From Prorocentrum cordatum (taxonomy: Eukaryota > Sar > Dinophyceae > Prorocentrales > Prorocentraceae), in contig CAUYUJ010015948.1 in NCBI GenBank assembly GCA_963575745.1, positions 857,681 to 921,680 of the forward strand: a stretch of DNA of 64,000 nt, read 5' to 3'. The notes below the pieces were generated by a model. It was not told where the DNA came from. It worked only from the letters and a program-made list of their open reading frames with translations, and searched no databases. Numbering within the stretch: position 1 is the stretch's first letter; every line of letters starts with the position of its first letter. Position numbers and translations under genes: made by a program. Of the stretch, positions 33,836-42,100 are shown piece by piece.

Positions 33836-36800
33836 TCAGCGGCTGTCGTGAGACCAAGTTGCCGCTTGACTCGGAGGCGTGCTGTTCGCGGATGGCTCCG
33901 CAGGAGTCGCTGGCGTGGCCGCGCTCGCAGACAGACTCGGCGGATTGTTCTCAGAGATGTCAAAGTATTCCGTCCGATCCGTAGCGTGACCCACGATCTC
34001 CGCTCTCTCACCTCGCTGTGTGCATGACGACAGCAGGCGGGTTGGCCCCGCAGAGTCCGACGAACCTCCGCCCGTGTAGCTTGGTGGTGGTGGCGGTGAC
34101 GCGGGTGGCCCCGCTGGATCCTCAGGCGCCCATTTGCTCACCGCCTCCTGGACTGCCCAGAAGATCTTGGACTTCAGGGCGGCCTCTGCGTTCTCAGGAG
34201 GTGGGTGCCAAGTCCCTTCGGGACCCTGTCGGCCCTCCCACCAGCTGTTCAGCGTCCTGCTCACGATCAAACGGGTCGTGTCCTCCAGGAGCTGCTTGTC
34301 GATATACGGCTCGACGATGTACGTATCGGTCGTGAAGGTCGCGGACTGTCCCGTCGCGGGTGGCCCCGCTGTCGCGTCAGCGGGTGGCCCCGCACTGACG
34401 GGGTCCTCTTCGTTCTCCGTCTCGGTGTAGCCATCTCGACTGCTGCGGATCGTGAAGGTGTTCGTGACCGTGTGGCTCTTGGCCCCATCGTACAGCCCGC
34501 AGGGAATCGCAAGATGTCCCGAGGGAGTCTTCTTCGCCTTCAGGACCTTGGCGCCTCTTCCCAGCTTCAGGGTGTAGTCGCCGCTGGGGAAGATGACCTT
34601 CTGGTAGCCCGGCTTCAACACGATGATCGTATCACGTGCCTCCATGGCTCCTAGGCCCCAGATAGCCGGGAGATTGGCGCCCGAGCCTTCTGCGATGTTG
34701 GAGGCATACTCCTCAATGCGGGGGCTCGCCTCGTTGGCGTACTGTACCCCGATCTTGAAGTTGCCCATCTTCCGACATATCGCAGCGCCCTCCCCAACAC
34801 CATTGATGTAGAGGGTCTTGCTCAGGGTGCAGATGGCAGGTCGGTAGTTGAACCTGGCCATTATCTCCTGGAAGGTCCGCGCCGTGTTGGATCCAATGAT
34901 GTTCACATTAGAACCAATGTCCAGCATGAACGAGATACAGGGCATACCATCTTCATCAGGAAAGAATGTCCCATTGCGCGCTGCAAGAGCGACCTGTACG
35001 CCAGTGTGGTCGTTGGTGTGGTACGTGATCTGCGATCCGAGTGTACCCCTCAACAGGCGCTGTTCAAGAACCCATTGACTCATGGTCAGCTCGGTGCACC
35101 ACATCTGCTCGTACTGGCGGCGCTCCTCCACAGTAATCGGTTCCTGCTGGAGGACCCAATAGTTTGCAGATAGCGTGGACATCCATTCGCCTCCTGGTGG
35201 CAGCGTGTCAGTATCGTCACGCGCGTAGGTCAGCCCCTCTGTGTCGATCATGAATGTGGAATGGAACTGGGCTGCCTCTGCGCTCTCAGCGCTTGCCCGG
35301 CTTCTGGCGCTGACCGGGCTTGCCACTCGAGAGGTCCTGGTCGATCCAGTTGGCCTCCGAATCCCGCCTCCGCTCCTGCCACTCCGCCTGATGTTAGCCT
35401 CCATGTTCCTCAAGAAACCTGGGTTTGGAGGTCCGTTAGCGGGTGGCCCCGCTTGGGCGGCGGGAGCCGCTTCAGCGGGTGGCCCCGCAGCTGGGGGCTC
35501 TTGCGCTCGGAGCGTGGGCAAGATCGGCATCTGAATGCCTTGTTCTGGCGCTGGCCAGGGGTATGCCTGTGCAGCTGGGGCACGTGCGGATGGCTCCGCC
35601 GATCGTGCGGCTCGAGCCTCCAGTGCCTCCACTGCTTCGCGTAACCGACGCATTTCGCGGGCATCTGCAACGTACCTCTCCTGCTGGCGCGCTTGGTCCG
35701 ACTCAGCATCGCGCTGTCCAGCATACGGGAAGTGTGCTATCACTATGCCCGGTCCACGGCATACGGCACAGGGGGCCTCATTCGGCGCACCTGGCCGCTG
35801 ATTGCGGACATGCTGCTGTGCAACACGGTCCCAGCATATGTCGTGGAAGAAGTGCCCGCGCGCCAGTCTCCACACTGTAGTACCCATCTCGTAGTTGTCC
35901 ATGCAGATTGGGCACTGAGTGAAGTTGTAGTCTGAGATGACTGGAGCAGGCAGGTCAGGGCGAGTCCGAGCTTGGCGCTCGAACGTGGTTTCGCCCTCCC
36001 GATATGGCGTCGGTGGCGGCCGCCTTTCTGGCCGTTCAGCAGGTGGCCCCGCTTCCGCGGGTGTCCCCGCTTGGGCCTCGCGCTCAATCCTTCTCTGGAT
36101 CGCGCGTTGTTGGCGCAGCCTAGTGTTGTCACGAGCCTGCTGCCTGGATGCCAGTATCGCTTGCTGCGTGTTGTGCACGTCGCGGATGTAGTCTGGCATG
36201 CTGCCCATAGCGGCTGGCACCGCGAGACCAGCTGGCTGAACTATGGTCTCGGGGTCCGTCGGCGTGGGCATGTAGGCGTAGTGTGGCATAGACTGCGCAT
36301 CGACCGCTCGTGTAAACTGCAAACGAAACATCTCATTAGCTAAGTTCCGAGTGTATTCGTTCGCAGGTGGCCCCGCAATCATAGGAGTGTTATTCATCTG
36401 CGCGTAGTACTCAGGGTACATCGGCGCGTCCATGGCCGGCGCCTCTGCTGGACCGTGATTGTCCCATCCGTATATCGGGTGTGATGCTATTCCTGGAATA
36501 AACACCTGTCGATATGGATTCGTGGGATCAGCGTTTGGAGCATCTTCAGAAGTCCAACTCCAGAGAGGTCGGAAGTCGCCATGGCTTGTAACGTCTATGT
36601 TGCGGTTCCGCAACAGGCTGGGCACTCTTTCAGCTTGTTGTTGCAGAAAAGTGGCCTGTGCTCTTAAGTTAGCTGCCCGACGTTCGTAGTCTGAACCTTG
36701 CTGTCCGTCAGCGGGTGACCCCGCTTGAGCGGGTGGCTCCGCAGGCGTTCGCTCAGCGGGTGACCCCGCAGCCGCTCCTCCTTCACTACCCCTCGGAGTG

Positions 36801-39148
36801 CCAAAGGGAGTGGTTGCTTGGAGTGCTGCCGCGAGTGCTGGATTTCCGCGAATCGCCTGGAGTCTTTGCCACAAGCTGTTCTCGCTCGTTTCAGACGGCG
36901 GAGTCCGGAACGGCGAGCCACCATCGGAGCCGCCCATAGGGACAAACCTCGCACCTCCAGCCTGCTGCGGAGGGCGTTGTGGCTGTGGTCCTAGGGCGCC
37001 TGGTGGCCCCGCAGGAGTGCGCAGGTTCCTCTGCTGTGCGTCTTGGATACCTGCATGCACTGCCCACGGGTCAGCACGGTATAGCTGATCGGTCAGTCCA
37101 GAAACGTCGGCTGGTGACAGGTAGCTGTTGAGGGCCTGGACCCATGTCTGCTGGTCCGGCCTCCAAGGAGATGCTACTGCGGCTACTGGCGTGACCACTT
37201 GCTGCCATGAACCATCCGAGGTGTCTGCCGCGGGTGTCCCCGCTCCTGCGGGTGGCCCCGCCTCAGGCATGACCTCGTCTTCCTGGGCATTTATCATGAG
37301 GACTGTCTGTGTGAGGTACGGTCGTGGAGCAACGTCTTGCTCGGTCATGGTCAGGTTGAATGGGCGACCGCCCGTCTTAGTCCAGCCCTTTTGGTACATG
37401 GCGTGCTCGTCCATCACACCCAGAGTTCTGTCGCACATTTTAAGTGGCAAGTAGTCCTCGGAGCAAATCCTGTCCGCGGGTTGGCCCCGCTTCCGCGATT
37501 TGTCGTAAGCCAGCGGATTGCTCCAGGCTTCACCGACCCGATATTTTGCAATGCTCACAATCTGAAGGATATGATCGGGCGGTATGCGGCCATTGTGGCC
37601 CCGTGTCATGACGATGTCATTCGCTGGCCTCCATAAAGAGAAGCCGCTGGACAACATCTTGCTGATGCTGCAGAAGATGAGCACCCCAGAGTCAGGACGG
37701 ATGCCCGACTGAATCCTCGGGTCACCCGGGAGGTAGGGGCAGCCGTGAACGAACTGGCGCCCCCCCTGCCCCTTAGGGTTGTCCTGTGCGAGGCATGAAA
37801 GGCCATTCTCAAGGATGCCCTTAACGTGCTCCCACTGTGTCCCGTGGATAAAGTATACTGGGTCATCTGGTTCCTTCATCCATGTCGTGATGGGCTTATA
37901 GAGCGACTCTGGGCAGTGGATGCCTGGGCTGCTATGGCCGTTCGTGGCTCTGATGAAATATTGTGGCCTGCGTGCCGTTGGTCGGAATCTGGGAGGTAGC
38001 TTCATGCTATCCTCGACGCATTTCATCTGGAGCCTGCCCTTCTGCATGCCATGGTTGTCGATCATCTCGCAGCAGTTCAGCAACGCCCAATGCACGTATG
38101 AGCAGTGAGGGTTGCCCTTGATAAGCACATCGTGCATGTCCCGGTAGCCTTTCCACTGATTGTCACCAGTCCAATTTGTCAGCAAGTCGTCAACAACAAC
38201 CCAGCCATCGTATGGATCGAAAGTGTCAATCTTTTCGGAGTGTCGGCTGAATCCATCTTTCCAATACGGACTATGGCGTAGGGCTGTAGAGAACCATATT
38301 GACACCTTGGCCATTTGCCAATCGCGCGGCAGAGTCGGATCTGTGTTAAACCTCTTCATGACCTTCATGAGCTCTGCCTTGTGCTGCGCGACGCGCAATG
38401 GCGGCCTGTCCCGCAACATATTGCCCACGACTTGTTGTTCACGTTCCCATTCATTACGGCACTCGAAGTTACGACGATCGGGGCAATTGATGACCTCGTA
38501 TCGATCTGTATCATCTCGAGTGACTCGTGGGTTTATGGTGCGTTTCGGGCCTTTGTCTTCAATGCCTTGCCAATATTCAATGGCTCCCAGAGGGATGTTC
38601 TTGAGAACAGACGACGCTGGTTGCCGACGTGCGGGTGGCCCCGCTGCTGCAGCTGGCGCCGCTGCGGCTGCCGAGGCAGCTCCAGCGGATGACCCCGCAC
38701 CAGGGTGCGGGTGACCTTGGTCAGCCAGCGCATCGTCGGCTAGTTTCTGTCGGTTGTCAATTTCTTTGAGGGCTTTGCGGCGTTCTTCTTCTGAGGGAGT
38801 GCCTTCTGCGGGTGTCCCCGCTGCTGCAGCTGGCGCCGCTTTAGCGGGTGGCCCCGCAGAGCCCTTGTCCTCCTTACCTTTGGCGGCTGCCTCTGCCCGC
38901 GCCGACCTCAACCCAGCCTCGGGCTTCGGTTGTGCTTTCATTCGTGCCGAGCCTGGTCGTGGTGCAAGGCGCGGCTGATGCAGAGTTGGAGTCCAGTCAC
39001 CTCGGAAGGATGCCTTAGGCTGGTTGCGATCTTCGTCCTTGACGTCGCCTTGGGCAGCCGGTGGCATCGGGGCTGATGGTCCAGCAAAAGCCTTCCTCCT
39101 CTCCGTCACGGACGGGCCGGTAGGCTCTCCCGGCTCAGGGTCGTCCTT
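33836..39148 (-). CDS. Element 1 middle polyprotein segment: Tpt1/KptA-like, RING-like, aspartic protease
   Basis: An open frame of 1,770 codons lies between the in-frame TAG at 39149-39151 and the TGA at 33836-33838, in the same frame as Gag and as the start of the Pol segment. It begins KDDPEPGEPTGPS, so it has no start of its own and depends on readthrough or on an ancestral sense codon. In order it has Ala/Pro-rich linker, a Tpt1/KptA-like domain (37550-38317), a long Pro/Gln/Ala-rich region, a RING-like domain (35741-35925), linker, and an aspartic protease (34640-34960). Linkers are rich in AGPPA-type peptides encoded by the dispersed mini-hairpin. The stop could be a late mutation. Confidence 0.9.
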   Translation of the reverse strand, partial: KDDPEPGEPTGPSVTERRKAFAGPSAPMPPAAQGDVKDEDRNQPKASFRGDWTPTLHQPRLAPRPGSARMKAQPKPEAGLRSARAEAAAKGKEDKGSAGPPAKAAPAAAAGTPAEGTPSEEERRKALKEIDNRQKLADDALADQGHPHPGAGSSAGAASAAAAAPAAAAGPPARRQPASSVLKNIPLGAIEYWQGIEDKGPKRTINPRVTRDDTDRYEVINCPDRRNFECRNEWEREQQVVGNMLRDRPPLRVAQHKAELMKVMKRFNTDPTLPRDWQMAKVSIWFSTALRHSPYWKDGFSRHSEKIDTFDPYDGWVVVDDLLTNWTGDNQWKGYRDMHDVLIKGNPHCSYVHWALLNCCEMIDNHGMQKGRLQMKCVEDSMKLPPRFRPTARRPQYFIRATNGHSSPGIHCPESLYKPITTWMKEPDDPVYFIHGTQWEHVKGILENGLSCLAQDNPKGQGGRQFVHGCPYLPGDPRIQSGIRPDSGVLIFCSISKMLSSGFSLWRPANDIVMTRGHNGRIPPDHILQIVSIAKYRVGEAWSNPLAYDKSRKRGQPADRICSEDYLPLKMCDRTLGVMDEHAMYQKGWTKTGGRPFNLTMTEQDVAPRPYLTQTVLMINAQEDEVMPEAGPPAGAGTPAADTSDGSWQQVVTPVAAVASPWRPDQQTWVQALNSYLSPADVSGLTDQLYRADPWAVHAGIQDAQQRNLRTPAGPPGALGPQPQRPPQQAGGARFVPMGGSDGGSPFRTPPSETSENSLWQRLQAIRGNPALAAALQATTPFGTPRGSEGGAAAGSPAERTPAEPPAQAGSPADGQQGSDYERRAANLRAQATFLQQQAERVPSLLRNRNIDVTSHGDFRPLWSWTSEDAPNADPTNPYRQVFIPGIASHPIYGWDNHGPAEAPAMDAPMYPEYYAQMNNTPMIAGPPANEYTRNLANEMFRLQFTRAVDAQSMPHYAYMPTPTDPETIVQPAGLAVPAAMGSMPDYIRDVHNTQQAILASRQQARDNTRLRQQRAIQRRIEREAQAGTPAEAGPPAERPERRPPPTPYREGETTFERQARTRPDLPAPVISDYNFTQCPICMDNYEMGTTVWRLARGHFFHDICWDRVAQQHVRNQRPGAPNEAPCAVCRGPGIVIAHFPYAGQRDAESDQARQQERYVADAREMRRLREAVEALEARAARSAEPSARAPAAQAYPWPAPEQGIQMPILPTLRAQEPPAAGPPAEAAPAAQAGPPANGPPNPGFLRNMEANIRRSGRSGGGIRRPTGSTRTSRVASPVSARSRASAESAEAAQFHSTFMIDTEGLTYARDDTDTLPPGGEWMSTLSANYWVLQQEPITVEERRQYEQMWCTELTMSQWVLEQRLLRGTLGSQITYHTNDHTGVQVALAARNGTFFPDEDGMPCISFMLDIGSNVNIIGSNTARTFQEIMARFNYRPAICTLSKTLYINGVGEGAAICRKMGNFKIGVQYANEASPRIEEYASNIAEGSGANLPAIWGLGAMEARDTIIVLKPGYQKVIFPSGDYTLKLGRGAKVLKAKKTPSGHLAIPCGLYDGAKSHTVTNTFTIRSSRDGYTETENEEDPVSAGPPADATAGPPATGQSATFTTDTYIVEPYIDKQLLEDTTRLIVSRTLNSWWEGRQGPEGTWHPPPENAEAALKSKIFWAVQEAVSKWAPEDPAGPPASPPPPPSYTGGGSSDSAGPTRLLSSCTQRGERAEIVGHATDRTEYFDISENNPPSLSASAATPATPAEPSANSTPPSQAATWSHDSR
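34640..34960 (-). other. Retropepsin-like aspartic protease domain with DIG motif (Element 1)
   Basis: CISFMLDIGSNVNIIGSNTA has the hydrophobic-hydrophobic-D-x-G active-site loop of retroviral-type proteases, with Asp encoded at 34919-34921. ANLPAIWGLGAMEARDTIIV downstream fits the second hydrophobic-G strand of the fold. The residue after Asp is Ile, not the usual Ser/Thr. The domain would cut the polyprotein. Confidence 0.75.
35741..35925 (-). other. RING-H2-like domain lacking one zinc ligand (Element 1)
   Basis: CPICMDNYEMGTTVWRL then ARGHFFHDICWDRV then APCAVCRGPG reproduces the C-x2-C, H-x2-H-x2-C and C-x2-C spacing of a RING-H2 finger. The Cys expected before GH (L-x-C-G-H) is Arg. 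RING-H2 proteins are typically E3 ubiquitin ligases. Whether this variant still folds or recruits an E2 cannot be told. Confidence 0.7.
37550..38317 (-). other. Complete Tpt1/KptA-like RNA 2'-phosphotransferase domain (Element 1)
   Basis: Residues about 265-520, counting from the GTG at 39109, carry the Tpt1/KptA landmarks in order. These are ALRHSPYW (catalytic R and H), DGWVVVDDLL, YFIRATNGHSS (second R and the NGH signature), YFIHGTQWEHVKGILENGLS (HGT...GL), IQSGIRPDSGVLIF (fourth catalytic R) and NDIVMTRGHNGRIPP. Tpt1 removes the 2'-phosphate left at RNA ligation junctions by transferring it to NAD+, best known in fungal and plant tRNA splicing. The length, about 255 residues, is near the family norm. 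Nothing disrupts it. Its presence in a retrotransposon polyprotein is unusual. Confidence 0.85.
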
Positions 39149-42100
39149 CTAGGCGATCCCTCTGGCCTTCGCACGCCCCCGTGCACCTTCGGGGCTCTTG
39201 CAAGGATACCTCTTCGCAGGAGAAGGTGGAGGCGAGGAGTCGGCTTCAGGCCCTGGAGGTGGTTTGTTGCCTTCGTCTGGTTGTGGGCCAGGAGGGTCTT
39301 TAGGAGGGCCTTCTGGCTGGCCATGATCAAGGATGACCTGCCTCATCTGGTCGATGTTGGCAGTACCTTTTATGGCCAGCTTGTACTTGCCATTTTCGTG
39401 GCGGTAAAGTACCCTCGTGCAAAACCACTTCTGTGCCGAGGAGCTGTAGTACCAGCAGGCGCATCCATCAGGGAATGGATTCTCTGAGCCGTCTTCCGCC
39501 GCCCATTCTTCGTTCAGTTCGGTCTGGTCAGTACCGGCGGCGGACCCGGCAGCAGATGCAACAGCCATCCACTCTTCGTCCGCGGACCCAGCGGCTGGCG
39601 CCGCGTCTGCGGGTGACCCCGCACCTCCGCTGGAGTCTGCGGGTGACCCCGCCTCTTTATGGAATCGGCGGTTCCATTCTTTGAGGCGATGGTCTTTAGG
39701 AAGCTGTTCCCAATTTTCCCTGACAGTGTCAGCAACCTCCTCGGTCATAGGGACGCGATCGGCTTCGGTAATGCGCTTTCCTCCTCCAGGGACCTTCTTG
39801 TTAGGATCGTGGACGGTGCCAGCGTCATCTCCATGAGACCAGTTCCAGGGGGTCTCACCGTGATGAGGGCTCCTGGAGGGGCGGTCCATTGGACAGCCGC
39901 GCATGTGACCTTTGAAAGGCTCGCATTGACATACTTGTTTCCTGTATGTCTTGCGATCGTTGATGATCTCCTGTTTCTTAGCCCTTCGGTCCCAAGCCTC
40001 TGGCGTTTTAGTCTTGCCACCTTTGGTGCGTATTATGATGCCAGATTCGTCCCGTTTGCAGTGCTCCTTGGACCACCAGTGGCGGATCACGTCCATCGAG
40101 TAGCCGGGGTACCAATTGATGTACCACTCCGGCACGTACTGAGCGGATACACCTACGGAGTGCTCCGTGCTGTACGGGTAGCCAGATGCATCATGTGTAG
40201 GGCGTCGTGGAGCTGAACGGCTCCTCCTGCGGGTTGGCCCCGCTGACGCACTGCCACGTTCCATGGGCCTTTCATCTTCATGGCGGTGCTCTGGGTCTCG
40301 GGGTGGCGATGGTCGTCTGTTCTTCTTTGCATGGCGCCTGTCCTCCGAGTCCTCTGAGCTGTCCTGGACCATGAATGCGTGCTGATGCGGGCTTTGGAAG
40401 TACCCGATGTCGGTCAGCTGCTCCATAGTGAGGTCGTTGAGGTCCATCTGGTCGCAGCCCTGCATGAATTCGTCCATAGACCAAGCGGGTAGCCCCGCTG
40501 CTGCAGCTGGCGCCGCTTCGGCGGGTGGCCCCGCTAGAGCCTGGAGTGCAGTCAGCATCTGAGGTGCCGACATATCAGGATCCAGGTATGGACGCAGCCT
40601 TGCGGCCCCTGGGCGCGACAGCAGGTCGTTCATGGTCATCTGCTGATGTGCTGGCGCACTCAGGAGCTGGATCGCTTCTGCGACCTGCTCTTGGAGCCTG
40701 TCATCATAGTCCTCTTCGGCCTCTTCAGAGTCAGAATAAGCTGCGGGATGGCCCCGCATTTCGTCGTCAGCGTCTCCCGCTTCCGAGCCGGCTCGCGAAA
40801 GATCAGGCAGCAACGGCGTGCCGATCACCTGCGGTGCCAGCGCGGCGGCGAGCTCCTCCTCGGTCGCCGGGGCGGTCTCAGCTTCGGAGATCTCGTCGTC
40901 GGCGGGTGGCCCCGCTGGAAGACCGAACCAAGCGTTGAACACGCCCTCGTCGACTTCGTCCCAGCCGTGGAACTCGTCGAAGAGGGTCACCGCGTACTCT
41001 TCCAGGGCTACGGTCGCATCAGCGTAGCGGGCCATCACGTAGTACGTGGAGGAGCCTGCGGCGGGAGCCGCTTCTGGATTGACGTAAAACTCGTAGTCAA
41101 TGTAGTCTATGTCATCCATAAAAGAGTTTTGAGCCAAATGTACGGATCCCTTTCCTTTCCCCTTCGGGCAATGATCGCGCAAATGCTCTGTACTACCGCA
41201 TGTATGACACTTCATAGTGTTGCCAGAAGCGTCCCTAGGGTTACCCCTCCGCCCTTTTCCCTTACCAGAGGTCCGCCTGTGACCCCGACCTTTGCCTCCG
41301 ATAAGTACTTCTTCAAAAGCTATATCAGTTAAGGACGTGAGGAAAGCAGTGATACCCCTACCATGCATACGGCGTCTGCGACCCCCCTTGCCACGACCCT
41401 TTCCATAGCGTTTGAAATGTCGGCGTACTGCACGTCTCACTTTTCTGACCGGTTTCTTCATAAAGCGCCTCCAACGGCGTTTTGATTTGCGATAAGCCGT
41501 AAAAGCGGCTTCCGCTCTTTGTTGTTCAGAAAGGTGAGTGTCATCAGCTGGATAGTCATTGCCAGCAGAGACCATACCATTGTGATCACCGTCAGATGAG
41601 GTATCTGTGTCAGTGCCAGATTCAAACGGAGAAGGTGGCTGAAACCCTCGAGCGGATGACTCCGCTTGGCCCCAGAGGGTTGTGCCCGAGGGCGGGCTTG
41701 CAGTGTAGGCGGCGCCCGGCGTGTAGTTCGACCAGGCGTTCGCCTCCGCTGCCTCTGCCGATGCCTGGCCGGTCTGCCCTAAGAGGGCAGTGGCCTCGTT
41801 GGGCATATCGGCTGGATCAGCCCAGGGACTTGGCTCGCCAAGACCAGCGGGTGACCCCGCAGTCGTGGCGTAAACACCTGCATGTGCGTGGTGCCCTGTG
41901 AAGATACCCGCAATGTTGCCAGGAGAGCGCTCGGCAACATGCCCGTAGTTCCTCATCCTGGTTAGCAGCCTATCATAGTCTGCTTGCGTTCTGGGCATCT
42001 GATGATTAAAGGGCTCCAGCAGGTGTTGGGCTCGTGACGCGCCAACGCCAAACGCTCTGAAAAGGATCAGCGTTAGGATCTGAAAGTTGGGGATGACAAA

